From the NCBI RefSeq assembly GCF_002022415.1, contig NZ_MUBG01000001.1:1322501-1386500 (forward strand): a DNA stretch of 64,000 bases. Direction: 5' to 3'. Position numbers and translations under genes: made by a program. The notes under the pieces are model-generated. The model was given only the letters and a program-made list of their open reading frames with translations. It did no database searches and had not been told where the DNA came from. The DNA is from Bartonella sp. WD12.1. GTDB lineage: Bacteria; Pseudomonadota; Alphaproteobacteria; Rhizobiales; Rhizobiaceae. This document shows, in pieces, positions 38,588 through 48,340 of this stretch (positions within the stretch are counted from its first letter, which is position 1; every line of letters begins with the position of its first letter).

Positions 38588-39589
38588 ATGACACATTTTT
38601 TTCCCCTGTATTTCAGGACTTTGAAAAAACAGATATTTATTTTAGTCTGTGTCAGCGTTTTTTTTGTGCTTTCCCACGGTAATGGATATATCCTTCCATT
38701 CGTATTCGCCTCATCCATTCCTGCTTTACCTACTCCTGCCTCATCTTCACCCACAACCTCACCCTTCTTGCCACTTATAACTTCACTCCCATCTTCTTCT
38801 CTCACTGCGTCCCCTCTCTTATCATCTTCACCCACTCCACCTCTACCCACACTATCTTTACTCACTGTGTTTTCACCACCACCGTCTTCACTATCGCCTT
38901 CTTCATTTTCACCTATTCCACTTGTTTCTGCTGCATCTTCCCCATCTTCACCATTTGAAGAACCTTCCCCACAATCGCTCCTACCATTGGATGATCTCAT
39001 CCCAAATCAACCTTCAACAACACCTCATGAACCAGATGCAGCCGCAACTCTTTTAGAAGATCAAGAATCGCCATACCACGGCCACGCTCATCAAACTAAA
39101 CAGCGTAAAGAAAAAGAGCTTGTGCGCTTACTGAAAGAATTAAAATACTGCGCCAATGCAAAGGAAGCAAAAACTATAAGTCAGCAAATCCAACGGTTAT
39201 GGTCGCAATCTGGCAGTGAAACCATTGATCTTTTGATGACATGGGCTGAACAAGGCATTAACGCAGAAAATTATGGCCTTGCTTTGGATTATCTTGACAC
39301 AGCAATTGCACTTTCCCCCACCTATGCTGAAGCCTGGAACAGGCGTGCGTGGATACACATTCAATTGAGCGACTTTAAACTAGCAATGCTAGACCTTCAT
39401 CATGCCCTTCAACTTGAACCTCGCAATTATATTGCGTTTTTTGAGCTTGGAATCGTCATGGAAGCAACAGAAAGACCAGAGCTTGCCATCAAAGCCTATG
39501 AAACAGCTTTGACATTTTATCCACAAATGCAACAAGTCCAGAACCGCATCGACACACTTTTAAGCAAAAATTTCGATCAAAATATTTGA
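38588..39589 (+). CDS. TPR-repeat protein with Ser/Pro-rich insert, exported
   Basis: 333 residues from the ATG at 38588; an in-frame TTG at 38540 lies inside the rpmJ terminator and is unlikely. The N-terminus is a signal or anchor (FRTLKKQIFILVCVSVFFVL). Residues about 45-130 are almost pure Ser/Pro/Thr/Leu. Residues about 180-325 hold TPR units (ENYGLALDYLDTAIALSPTY, then AEAWNRRAWIHIQLSDFKLA, with later LQLEPRNYIAFFELG). Family members are periplasmic or inner-membrane scaffold proteins. The Ser/Pro region has the same C-rich, G-poor + strand composition as the intergenic spacers and looks like an in-frame expansion of that material. Confidence 0.82.
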   Translation: MTHFFPLYFRTLKKQIFILVCVSVFFVLSHGNGYILPFVFASSIPALPTPASSSPTTSPFLPLITSLPSSSLTASPLLSSSPTPPLPTLSLLTVFSPPPSSLSPSSFSPIPLVSAASSPSSPFEEPSPQSLLPLDDLIPNQPSTTPHEPDAAATLLEDQESPYHGHAHQTKQRKEKELVRLLKELKYCANAKEAKTISQQIQRLWSQSGSETIDLLMTWAEQGINAENYGLALDYLDTAIALSPTYAEAWNRRAWIHIQLSDFKLAMLDLHHALQLEPRNYIAFFELGIVMEATERPELAIKAYETALTFYPQMQQVQNRIDTLLSKNFDQNI

Positions 39590-39664
39590 ATTTTTGTCAT
39601 TTGAAAAAATCATAAAGTAATTTTTTTGTCTAGTAGAAATCATTAAACTACCCTATAATGGAAG

Positions 39665-39806
39665 ATGGTGTTCTGCGCTTCTCGATAGGAAATAACATAT
39701 TCCTGAGACCTTATTGATTCCCAAGGGAGCTGTCCCTGAGAAAGCTCGTGGGCTTTTTCACACGGCACCCACCTAGTAGCCTAGGTCCTCGGAATCAAAC
39801 TTTTCC
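39665..39806 (+). ncRNA. ssrS: 6S RNA
   Basis: A promoter TATAAT at 39654-39659 precedes a roughly 140-base transcript lying directly upstream of the 5-formyl-THF cyclo-ligase gene, the classic ssrS-ygfA arrangement. GATTCC (39716-39721) can pair with GGAATC (39791-39796), closing a long arm that contains short internal helices (GGGAGC/GCTCGTGGGC region, and CCTAG/CTAGG at about 39772-39784). 6S RNA binds sigma-70 RNA polymerase and mimics an open promoter. The 5' and 3' ends are estimates. Confidence 0.78.
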
Positions 39807-39810
39807 ATCG

Positions 39811-40370
39811 GTCGTTGCGGTTCACCATTTTCCCTCCCCCCATCCCCAACCCTCTCCCGCCTCTCCCCAACACTCTTCCACAAAACAACAACTCCAGCCC
39901 TCATCACCCAGCATTCACTGTACACTTCTATTTCTACTCCTCATCCATAGGCCCTTCCCCACAGCCTTACCCTCAACCCTCCACCAACGTAGCCTATTTT
40001 CCTCCCAAAACACTCCCCCAAGCTCTCTTTTCCAAAACCTCCCCACCCTCGCTCGCATCAGCCTTACTCCACAACCCTTCACCCCTTTTTGCTCGCACCA
40101 GCCTCGCCCGCACCCACAACACTTCCCACACACCTAACGTTTAAGCCAACATCCCCTCAAACAAGCACACTACACCCCCCTCAACAAGCACACTCAAGTC
40201 TACCCTTAAGAACCCACACCCGCTCTTCTTTTTATACATCTCGTCTTCGTAACACCTTCCTTTTACTCACCCTTTCTTTTATACTGATTGAAATAATCAG
40301 CTCGTCCCCACCCAAAACATTTTTCAAATGTGATTGCTTTCTATTGATTGAAGAGATAACAAACTAAACA
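39811..40370. repeat. 560-base gap, G-poor spacer then normal leader
   Basis: Bases 39811-40230 are C-rich and almost G-free on the + strand with no supported gene; no long direct repeat is obvious inside this copy. The final 140 bases are A+T-rich and lead into the 5-formyl-THF cyclo-ligase gene. 6S RNA and the downstream gene are usually much closer than this. Confidence 0.7.
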
Positions 40371-40979
40371 ATGTCCACAACCTCCCAATATTCGCAATCC
40401 ATTTCGTCTGACCGATCACGTTTGCGTGCTCTTGGCATATCAAACCGTAATGCCCTTTGTGCACATGAACATACCACCTTTTCACATCGTGCCTGTTCCC
40501 ACATCACGCATTATCTTGAACAAATGATTGAGGATTTTTCACATACAATTCTTGCCGGCTATTGGCCAATCCACTCAGAAATAGACCCACGCCCTTTGTT
40601 CGATTTTGTTTCATCGCGTGGGGGGCATATAGCACTGCCCGCTATTATTGATGAAACAACAATGGTTTTTCGAACATTTGCATCAACAACACAGCTAGAG
40701 CTAATGCGGTTTAACACATTTGGTCCCAGCGCAAACAATGCAGTCGTCGCCCCCACCATAATCATTGTGCCACTTTGCGCGTTTGACAACCAGTGCCACC
40801 GCCTCGGTTATGGTGCAGGCTACTACGATCGCGCCATTGAGCATCTTCAAAAACATGGGCACCGTGCACATTTATGGGGCTTAAGCTTCTCGTGTCAGGA
40901 AGTAGAGTCTATCCCTGAAAGAAAGCATGACCTTGTTTTACAGAAAATTTTCACAGAAAAGGGTTTTATAGAACGCTAA
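40371..40979 (+). CDS. ygfA: 5-formyltetrahydrofolate cyclo-ligase
   Basis: 202 residues. HTILAGYWPIHSEIDPRPLF and VVAPTIIIVPLCAFDNQCHR precede the substrate/ATP motif RLGYGAGYYDRAIEHL, diagnostic of the family. It converts 5-formyl-THF to 5,10-methenyl-THF using ATP. The N-terminal helix RLRALGISNRNALCAHE replaces the more common RxxLRxxxxxxR pattern. It lies downstream of 6S RNA and 3 bases before the phosphoesterase gene, with which it likely forms an operon. Confidence 0.92.
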   Translation: MSTTSQYSQSISSDRSRLRALGISNRNALCAHEHTTFSHRACSHITHYLEQMIEDFSHTILAGYWPIHSEIDPRPLFDFVSSRGGHIALPAIIDETTMVFRTFASTTQLELMRFNTFGPSANNAVVAPTIIIVPLCAFDNQCHRLGYGAGYYDRAIEHLQKHGHRAHLWGLSFSCQEVESIPERKHDLVLQKIFTEKGFIER

Positions 40980-40982
40980 ATT

Positions 40983-41846
40983 ATGCTTAAAACGCTTATG
41001 CGATTTTTATTTTTAGGAGACATTGTGGGGGAAATAAGCTGCTCCACTGTTTGTCACGCACTTCCCAAACTCATTAAACATTGGCAGCTTGACTGTGTTG
41101 TTGTGAATGGTGAAAACGCTTCTCATGGCTTTGGCATCACGCAAAATGTGTATCAAGACCTCTTAGCAGCAGGTGTTGATGTTGTCACCACAGGAAATCA
41201 CGCTTTTCATCACAAAGAAACTTTGAAATTTGCCACTTATAGTGAACGTTTTTTACGTCCTGCCAATTTTGTTGAAGGCACCCCTGGTAGAGGTTCTTGT
41301 TTCATAACAGCAAAAAACGGAGCACAAGTTCTTGTCGCCAATGTTTTGGGAAGCGTCTTTATGCCGTGTACTGCTGATGATCCATTTGAAGCAGCTGAAA
41401 AGATTGTTTCCGCCTGCCCTTTGCGTGAACAGGCAGACGCTATTATCTTCGACTTTCATGCAGAAGCCACAAGTGAAAAGCAATGTTTTGGCCATTTTCT
41501 TGACGGTCGTGTGAGCGTTATCGTAGGAACCCATACACATATCCCCACAGCGGATGCACAGATTTTAGAAGGAGGCAGCGCTTATTTATCAGACGCAGGA
41601 ATGTGCGGAAATTACAACTCCTCTCTTGGTATGGATAAGGAAGAACCTTTATACCGTTTCCTTTATAAGAAAAAACGGGGTCGTTATGAACCCGCACAAG
41701 GCCCAGTAACACTTTGTGGATTTGCCGTTGAACTCTCAGATCGCACAGGCCTTGCCCAACATGTTTCAGCCATACGTTTAGGCCCCCGTTTAAAGAATGA
41801 AGTTCCAGACTTTTGGGAAGCTCTTCCCGATGATTTTCAGCTGTAA
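40983..41846 (+). CDS. YmdB-type metallophosphoesterase (TIGR00282 family)
   Basis: 287 residues, or 281 if it starts at the ATG at 41001, which gives the family N-terminus MRFLFLGDIVG; neither start has a good ribosome-binding site. Metal-binding motifs: GDIVG, VVNGENASHGFG, TGNHAF, IFDFHAEATSEK and GTHTHIPTADA, the dinuclear-centre set of YmdB-like 2',3'-cyclic nucleotide phosphodiesterases. FHHKE after GNHA departs from the usual GNHxWD. It follows the cyclo-ligase gene after 3 bases. Confidence 0.9.
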   Translation: MLKTLMRFLFLGDIVGEISCSTVCHALPKLIKHWQLDCVVVNGENASHGFGITQNVYQDLLAAGVDVVTTGNHAFHHKETLKFATYSERFLRPANFVEGTPGRGSCFITAKNGAQVLVANVLGSVFMPCTADDPFEAAEKIVSACPLREQADAIIFDFHAEATSEKQCFGHFLDGRVSVIVGTHTHIPTADAQILEGGSAYLSDAGMCGNYNSSLGMDKEEPLYRFLYKKKRGRYEPAQGPVTLCGFAVELSDRTGLAQHVSAIRLGPRLKNEVPDFWEALPDDFQL

Positions 41847-42466
41847 AACCACACTTCCCCCAACTCACCCCTTTCAATCCCCCCACCTATTTTCTCCCCC
41901 CAACGCCCGCACACACCAGCAAACCAACTTTGCCCCACGTGCCCCTTACTCTCTCCTCTCACCACCCCCCTGGTGACCTTCTCCCAAACACACCTCACTC
42001 CCCCACCAGTATATCCACCCTCTTCACCCCTGACACAGCTCAACCTTGCCCTTATCTTCTCTTCCTTCCATCAATAAACCTGATGCCCCTTCGCTTTTCC
42101 TAAATCCCCACCAGTAATCCAAACTTCCCCTCAAACGCCATCCCACCCTTTCAATCTCCCCCCCACCACCTATCTTCTCCCCCAGCATCGCACACACCAG
42201 AAAACCAACTTTGCCCCCACATGCCCCTCACTCTCTCCAACACAACTCTTCACCCCTTATCTCCCAAACTCATGCAATCTCCAGAACTCATGCCCCTCCT
42301 CAGATTCATCCTCAAAAAACACTCTCCCATATCCCGCACTTCTTCCCACTCGCACGAGCCCCGCGCCTTACCCTTCTTACCCTTTACGCTCTTTAAAAAA
42401 CATCCCTCGAAGAGGGGCCCCCACCAAAGAAAACCCCCTCGGAAGAAAAGCCCCAGAAGATATATT
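41847..42466. repeat. 620-base G-poor, C-rich repeat spacer between convergent genes
   Basis: A segment containing CACACACCAG-AAACCAACTTTGCC occurs near 41910 and again near 42190 (period about 283 bp), with flanking CACCTAT-TTCTCCCCC shared. The + strand is C-rich and G-poor. It lies between a rightward gene and leftward murA, so transcription direction does not explain the strand bias. The last 60 bases contain short GAAGAGGGG/CCCCTCGGAAG-like complementary runs that could form a hairpin downstream of murA. Confidence 0.8.
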
Positions 42467-43762
42467 TCAAACTGTTATGCGTTGAATATTGGCCCCACAA
42501 TTGGACAATTTCTCTTCCAACCGCTCAAACCCACGATCAAGATGATAAACGCGACCTACAATTGTCTCTCCTTGTGCAGCCAGTGCAGCAATAACAAGAG
42601 AAACAGAAGCACGTAGATCTGTAGCCATCACTTGTGCTCCTTGCAAATAATCGGTTCCATGAATAATGGCCGTATTTCCATCAAGCGTAATCTGCGCACC
42701 CAACCGCACCAATTCTTGCACATGCATGAACCGATTTTCGAAAACGGTTTCAGTAATCCTTGCACAGCCTTGAGCACACACCATCAAAGCCATAAATTGT
42801 GCTTGAAGATCGGTTGGGAAAGCAGGAAAAGGACCGGTTGTAATATCAACCGGCGTAATTTTTGTTTGTTTATGATCGCGGGTAACTTCAAGACCATCTG
42901 TTTTGTGTTCAATAGTGAGCCCCGCCTTTTGCAAAACTTCAAGCACTTCAATGAGATGATCAGGATTGGCATGTTTCAACAACACCTGTCCACCGGTCAT
43001 TGCCACAGCCATTGCATAGGTTCCTGTCTCAATCCGATCAGCAACCACACCAACCCGTGCACCGTGCAATTTTTCAACCCCATGGATTGTAAGGGTTGAG
43101 GTACCTTCCCCGGTGATATTAGCCCCCATCACTTTGAGTGCTTGAATAAGGTTTGTCACTTCAGGTTCACAAGCCGCATTTTTAAGAACAGTTGTGCCCT
43201 GTGCCAGGGTAGCAGCCATCAGCATAATATGCGTTCCCCCAACAGTGATTTTAGGGAATTGATACTGCGCCCCTTTTAACCCTTGGGGTGCTGTGGCATG
43301 AACATATCCCTTTTCAATGGTGATCTGTGCGCCTAAACATTTGAGCCCATCGAGGATAAAATCAACCGGCCTTGTTCCAATAGCACATCCCCCAGGCAAT
43401 GAAACACTTGCTTCCCAACACCGTGCAAGTAAAGGCCCGATAACCCAAAAGCTTGCACGCATTTTTGTCACAAGTTCATAAGGAGCATGCGTTGATGTGA
43501 TTGTTTTTGCAGTAAAATGGATTGTCCTTGAATCGGCGCAATCTTTATGAACTTTGCGTCCTTCAACAGCATAACCAACGCCATGATTATTCAAAATTCG
43601 GATCAAAAGCTCAACATCACTCAAATGAGGAATATTATCTAAAATCAATGTTTCCTCAGTAAGCAATGCCGCAATCATCAAAGGCAAAGCAGCATTTTTA
43701 GCGCCTGAAATAGGAATAACCCCCTGGAGTGTATTTCCTCCAATAATTTTAATCGAATCCAT
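42467..43762 (-). CDS. murA: UDP-N-acetylglucosamine 1-carboxyvinyltransferase MurA
   Basis: 431 residues. The N-terminus IIGGNTLQGVIPISGAKNAA contains the substrate-binding Lys-Asn. The catalytic Cys is in SLPGGCAIGTRPVDFI, the fosfomycin target. ERIETGTYA-like (DRIETGTYAMA) and FPTDLQAQFMAL motifs are intact. It performs the first committed step of peptidoglycan synthesis in the cytoplasm. Normal length, with no anomalies. Confidence 0.98.
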   Translation of the reverse strand: MDSIKIIGGNTLQGVIPISGAKNAALPLMIAALLTEETLILDNIPHLSDVELLIRILNNHGVGYAVEGRKVHKDCADSRTIHFTAKTITSTHAPYELVTKMRASFWVIGPLLARCWEASVSLPGGCAIGTRPVDFILDGLKCLGAQITIEKGYVHATAPQGLKGAQYQFPKITVGGTHIMLMAATLAQGTTVLKNAACEPEVTNLIQALKVMGANITGEGTSTLTIHGVEKLHGARVGVVADRIETGTYAMAVAMTGGQVLLKHANPDHLIEVLEVLQKAGLTIEHKTDGLEVTRDHKQTKITPVDITTGPFPAFPTDLQAQFMALMVCAQGCARITETVFENRFMHVQELVRLGAQITLDGNTAIIHGTDYLQGAQVMATDLRASVSLVIAALAAQGETIVGRVYHLDRGFERLEEKLSNCGANIQRITV

Positions 43763-43958
43763 CGTATTTGTACTCTATCCTATTGTTATCTTACTCTACC
43801 TTATTATCTACTCTACTTTATTATACCTTATTCTATATTCTATCTTTTGAGATCTCTTTTCACAATAATGTCATTTTTGGGGCAGTGATTCTTTGCCATG
43901 GTTTAACACTCACTCATTAAAACCACACGGGTATAAAGAATGACGTCACATTTTTAAA

Positions 43959-44156
43959 TCACGCGTTCTTTTTCGCAAACTGAAAATTCTTTTGTGCACT
44001 CTTCTTGCGAATTTGTAAGTCTTGTGAGCGTTTTCGACTTTGTTCTTTTCGCCGTTTCAGATTTTCGCGCAATTGCTTTGTCAGCCTTTGCTCACGTTGT
44101 TTTTTCTTATCATTTTGGGCATCTTTTGTTTGTGTATTCTGGTTTTGATGTGTCAT
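43959..44156 (-). CDS. small basic conserved protein upstream of murA
   Basis: 65 residues, almost entirely charged or polar and helical (KKKQREQRLTKQLRENLKRR, then KEQSRKRSQDLQIRKKSAQK). Rhizobiales genomes commonly carry a short Lys/Arg-rich protein of this type with an LRENLRRRK-like core beside murA. It is on the same strand, 196 bases upstream of murA. No known function; nucleic-acid binding is suggested only by charge. Confidence 0.7.
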   Translation of the reverse strand: MTHQNQNTQTKDAQNDKKKQREQRLTKQLRENLKRRKEQSRKRSQDLQIRKKSAQKNFQFAKKNA

Positions 44157-44379
44157 AGCAATAACTTTTATAACCCTTGCAATAACTCTTATAGCCCTTT
44201 GCTTTCACAAGCTTTTTGCTTTTATAACCTTTTGGAAAAATAACATATTTTAAGTCAAGAATTTCTTTTAAAAAACGTCTACGTCATGCCATAAGAAGCG
44301 TTTTCTTGCAAGAAGAGATAAATGCTCTCTTGCCTATTTTATAACAATATGGCACAAGGCACCGCAAAGAGTGAGACGT

Positions 44380-44454
<75 letters not shown>

Positions 44455-44460
44455 TTCCAA

Positions 44461-45290
44461 CGGTCTTTTCTCCTCAAATACCCCCTCCCAATCCCACAAC
44501 CCAACCTCTCACACTAAATCCCCAACCATCTCCCACAGCCACCATCAAACCTCACCTCCCCAATCCTCTCCTCCTCAGCACACCTTCAAGAAACCGTCTC
44601 ACCTCACCATCGGCACAACCCAATCTTCCACCCCTTCAGCCTCTTCTCCCCCTCACACCAAACCTTGCACCCTCTTTCCTCATTCTTTTAAACATCCCCC
44701 CAGTACACCCAATCATCACCCTCAAACGCGCCATCCAACACTCATCCTCTCACCCCCCCCCGGCTTCTTCTCCTCAAACACCCCCTCCCAATCCCACAAC
44801 CCAACCTCTCATACTAAATCCCCAACCATCTCCCACAGCCACCATCAAACCTCACCTCCCCAATCCTCTCCTCCTCGGCACACCTTCAAGAAACCGTCTC
44901 ACCTCACCATCGGCACAACCCAATCTTCCACCCCTTCAGCCTCTTCTCCCCCTCACACCAAACCTTGCACCCTCTTTCCTCATTCTTTTAAACATCCCCC
45001 CAGTACACCCAATCATCACCCTCAAACGCGCCATCCAACACTCATCCTCTCACCCCCCCCCGGCTTCTTCTCCTCAAACCCCCCCTCCCAATCCCACAAC
45101 CCAACCTCTCATACTAAATCCCCAACCATCTCCCACAGCCACCATCAAACCTCACCTCCCCAATCCTCTCCTCCTCGGCACACCTTCAAGAAACCGCCTC
45201 ACCTCACCACCGGCACAGCCCAATCTTTCACCCTCTCAGCCTCTTCTCCCCCTCACACCAAGCCTCGCACCCCTCCTTTCCATATCTTGT
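44461..45290. repeat. 300-bp tandem repeat, about 2.8 copies, G-poor and C-rich
   Basis: Units begin at 44461, 44761 and 45061 with an exact 300-bp period; copies 1 and 2 differ at only a few positions and copy 3 is more diverged and incomplete. By hand count one unit has about 14 G in 300 bases. Because 300 is a multiple of three, one + strand frame stays open through all copies (Ser/Pro/Thr/Asn/Leu-rich), but it has no start signal and begins inside the tRNA. It is not a CRISPR array: no short repeat-spacer alternation. It starts 7 bases after the tRNA-Thr CCA end. Confidence 0.95.
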
Positions 45291-45434
45291 CAGACATAAC
45301 CCTTCTCAAGCGCACCCTAAATCCCCCACAAGAAAGCCCCTTTCCAAAGAAAATCCCCCCCTCTCGAAAAGGAGCCAATCTTCCCACTCACCCCCCCCAC
45401 TACCCACACAGCTAAACCTTTCCAAATCCATCTT

Positions 45435-46097
45435 TTAACGCATCTCTCCAGATCCGTTTCCTCGCCGTATTGTGAATAATCCTCTGTCAGCTTGTTGAAT
45501 TTTATGCACCATATTTTCCAAAGCATCATTAAAACGGTTAATTTCAGCTTCAAGCCTACGAATATAAGGTTCATCGCGATAAGCACGTTTAATTAAAGGT
45601 GGCATATCGGGCCAATAAAGCATTAAATCCACCCATTCACGTTGAGCAATCCATAACCCTCCCTGGCATTGTGCCTTATGCTCAACAGGAAACGTATTTT
45701 GATAAAAATGAGGGATCAAAATTTCAGGTTTTTTCGTTTTAATTTCCAACAGACCACTTGCCCCAATAAAAGCATCGGGCGAAAAACCTTTTTTGCGATC
45801 ATCAGCTAAAACAAAACCAATACATTCAGGCTCTGTCTGCGTAAACACCCCATATAGCTGGCGCGCATTTGGCTCCAACTGTGTACCACGTCGCATAGAT
45901 AGTGTTGTCCCCTCTTCTACAGATTTCCCTGTGATTCTTTCTCCAGCAAGTTTCATCATCACACAATGATATTTCTGTGTCTTTTGCCCATCTTTTTTGC
46001 GCGCCATAACCATCTCAAACAAAGAAGCTGTAATCAAACCATTACGTGCTTGACGCCATTCATCCGTTCCTTGAACACAATCAATAATAATTGGCAT
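45435..46097 (-). CDS. YqaJ-type phage recombination exonuclease
   Basis: 220 residues. YqaJ/lambda-exonuclease motifs: GTDEWRQARNGLITAS, RRGTQLEPNARQLY (Glu ligand), FSPDAFIG and LLEIKTKKPE (the D...ExK active site), then HKAQCQGGLWIA. It degrades one strand of duplex DNA to give tails for single-strand annealing. A partner annealing protein is not seen in the window. It is the leftmost gene of the phage-type replication module. The C-terminal 25 residues are basic. Confidence 0.9.
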   Translation of the reverse strand: MPIIIDCVQGTDEWRQARNGLITASLFEMVMARKKDGQKTQKYHCVMMKLAGERITGKSVEEGTTLSMRRGTQLEPNARQLYGVFTQTEPECIGFVLADDRKKGFSPDAFIGASGLLEIKTKKPEILIPHFYQNTFPVEHKAQCQGGLWIAQREWVDLMLYWPDMPPLIKRAYRDEPYIRRLEAEINRFNDALENMVHKIQQADRGLFTIRRGNGSGEMR

Positions 46098-47314
46098 TGT
46101 CTCTTCATCTCCTCTTCTTTATTTCCTCTACCAACGCGCACAGGGCCCTCACCCTCAAACACTATCCTTCTCTCACCAACACAATCTGTCTCTCCCTCTA
46201 CACTCTTGCCAGGCACAACCCCCTCTCAAGCAGCACCCTCAAGCCCCCGGCTTTTCTCTCTGGCAACCTCTCCATCTCTTAAACCCTCTCCTCACATTAA
46301 TTCCTAGCCATTTCCCACAGCCACTATCAACCCTCACCCATCCTCTCCCACCGGCATACCTCAAACAACCTCATCCTCTTCCGACACAGCTCGATCTGCG
46401 CTTCCCCAACCTCTCCTCCATCAATACAAGCAATCTACTTCTCCACGCTCTTGCCAGACATCACCTCTTACACTAAATCTCCTAAACCTGCCTTCCACCA
46501 ACGCCCCCGCAAGCGCCCAATCTCTTTTCCCAAACAACCCTAATTTCCCAAACTCTCTCCCACCACCACCATTAAAACTCATTCCCACCGGCACAGTTCA
46601 ACCTACACCCTCCACACTCCATCACAAACACAGCCTCTCACACTCTCTTACGCACCTCTTACTGCACCTCTTATGCGACTTTCTCAAACTCATGCAGACT
46701 CCTGAAATCAATCCCCTCCCTCTCCAACCAACGCTCCTCACAAACTTCACCCCCAAACGCCACCCTCCTCTATCAACATAATCTGAAATCTGCATGTCTC
46801 TTCCCACGCGCACCAACCTCATCCCCCACCACATGCTCTTTAAAAACCCCCTCGAAGAGAGGCCATCTCAAGCGCACCCACAAAGTCCCTCACCCCCTTC
46901 TTTCAAAATCATGCAACCTCCCAATCTCTTAAACCCTCTTCTCACATTAACACTCCGGCTATCTCCTCACAGCCACCATCAAACCTTGCCATCCCTCCCA
47001 CCAGTACACCGCAAATAACTGCCCCACCACCAACACCGACCGATCTGGCTCTCATCTTCTTCCAGCCTATCCTCCTCTCCAACCAACGCTCCTCACAAAC
47101 TTCACCCTCAAACGCCACCCTCCTCTATCAACATAATCTGAAATCTGCATGTCTCTTCCCATTCACACCAGCCTTATCCCCCGCACCACACGCTCTTTAA
47201 AAACCCCCTCGAAGAGGGCACACCCCTCATCCCCCACACAAGGAAAAACCCCTACAAGAAAAGGTCCCCTCTCCAAGACAAAATCTCTCTTAAAGAGGGG
47301 GCAAAGCAATCAAC
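46098..47314. repeat. 1.2-kb G-poor, C-rich repeat spacer in the replication module
   Basis: A roughly 140-bp segment containing CAACGCTCCTCACAAACTTC and ATCAACATAATCTGAAATCT recurs at about 46724 and 47082 (period about 358 bp). Shorter phrases such as CCATCTCTTAAACCCTC recur near 46270 and 46930. No supported gene on either strand. The final 60 bases are normal composition at the end of the small leftward operon. Confidence 0.83.
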
Positions 47315-47503
47315 CTATGGCACTACATAAAAATCATTCTCGGGTGACCTGCAGCTCAAATTATAAGCAACACGCTGAGCAACCTTTCGTGAAATAAAAG
47401 GAACTGCCTTGTGTTTTTGTGGTTCAAGCCTAATCGTGTTGCGAAGAGTTCCAGCATAATAAAGGGGAACCCCGTGATAAATTGTTTGAAGATAATTTGC
47501 CAT
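47315..47503 (-). CDS. small phage-type protein of unknown function
   Basis: 62 residues from the ATG at 47503, with GGAGG about 9 bases upstream; an ATG at 47509 directly abuts the upstream stop codon. It is translationally coupled to the 129-residue gene before it. Composition is protein-like (Tyr/Arg/Leu mix: YLQTIYHGVPLYYAGTLRN, then ISRKVAQRVAYNLSC). No recognised family. Confidence 0.55.
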   Translation of the reverse strand: MANYLQTIYHGVPLYYAGTLRNTIRLEPQKHKAVPFISRKVAQRVAYNLSCRSPENDFYVVP

Positions 47504-47509
47504 AATCAT

Positions 47510-47899
47510 TTACCTCCAATAACGATCCAAAACATCACACGGGCGCAAACGATGCTGTTTTTCATAAGACCCATAAACATTATCTTGATACACACGAGTA
47601 GCCTTGTCCTCTAAATACTCATGATACACATCACTCTCGAGAATAAAGGGGTGAAAATAACCCTCTTGTTCATCAAAATCATGGCATTTCATATATATCT
47701 CAGCAACTTGTTCACTCACATCATCAGCATGGAGAGTCCTTAAATCAAGCCGTAAAAGCCTTTGAACAGCATCGCATTGCTCCATAAGATCCAAAATGTC
47801 CTCAAGACAATCAATAGGCCCAATGTAAACATCATCATCTGAATCCTCACCAAGAATGATGAGGATTTCATCCTCTTTAACGAATGGAATGTCTTTCAT
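47510..47899 (-). CDS. acidic phage-type protein of unknown function
   Basis: 129 residues, strongly acidic (EDSDDDVYIGPIDCLEDILD), with GAGGGAGAAA before the ATG. A helical middle (MEQCDAVQRLLRLDLRTLHA) and a C-terminus with several Tyr follow. It is the first gene of a two-gene leftward unit whose second gene starts at its stop codon. DNA mimicry is conceivable from the charge, but nothing specific supports it. Not recognised. Confidence 0.65.
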   Translation of the reverse strand: MKDIPFVKEDEILIILGEDSDDDVYIGPIDCLEDILDLMEQCDAVQRLLRLDLRTLHADDVSEQVAEIYMKCHDFDEQEGYFHPFILESDVYHEYLEDKATRVYQDNVYGSYEKQHRLRPCDVLDRYWR

Positions 47900-48190
47900 A
47901 AATTTCTCCCTCAGGACAGTTGATAAAGCTAAACTCTATCTTGACATAGTCAAATATAGCGTTAGTCTTATCTCCTCTATGGGAGAGATGTCAATTGTTT
48001 TATCCTTAACAAAAGATATATTTTTAACTTTTACGAACATTCTAACAGCACGTAAAAATTGACTAATTTTCTATCGCATTTTTATGTTGTTCTCTATTTG
48101 TTCTAAATTGACACAAAAATAAACAAAAGGGCACAAATAAATAGGTACAACAGATGGGGCAATAGACACAAACAGATTGGGAGAGCTGAA

Positions 48191-48340
48191 ATGAGTGATT
48201 TAAAATTGATACAGTATTGGGGAAATCTTGAGCCTGAAAGTCAAAGAGCTGTTATGGTTTTACTTCGTCAGTTGGCCTGCGCAAGAGAGTTAAAATTGCC
48301 TGTCGTTCTTCAGGAGAAATCTTTGCCAGAAGATCAATAA
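48191..48340 (+). CDS. candidate 49-residue protein antisense to the repressor 3' end
   Basis: The ATG at 48191 is preceded by GGGAGAG at good spacing. The product has a protein-like amphipathic helix (LIQYWGNLEPESQRAVMVLL, then RQLACARELKLPVV) and ends EKSLPEDQ. Its last 89 bases overlap the 3' end of the XRE gene on the opposite strand. The helix resembles C-terminal tails of phage repressors, so it could be a small regulator or dimer partner. Alternatively it is a chance frame with a chance Shine-Dalgarno sequence. Confidence 0.45.
   Translation: MSDLKLIQYWGNLEPESQRAVMVLLRQLACARELKLPVVLQEKSLPEDQ

Noticed and set aside
44461-45290. CRISPR array
   Set aside because: Repeat unit is 300 bp with no unique spacers between short repeats and no cas genes nearby. 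The 171-bp array at 63240 is rejected for the same reason.
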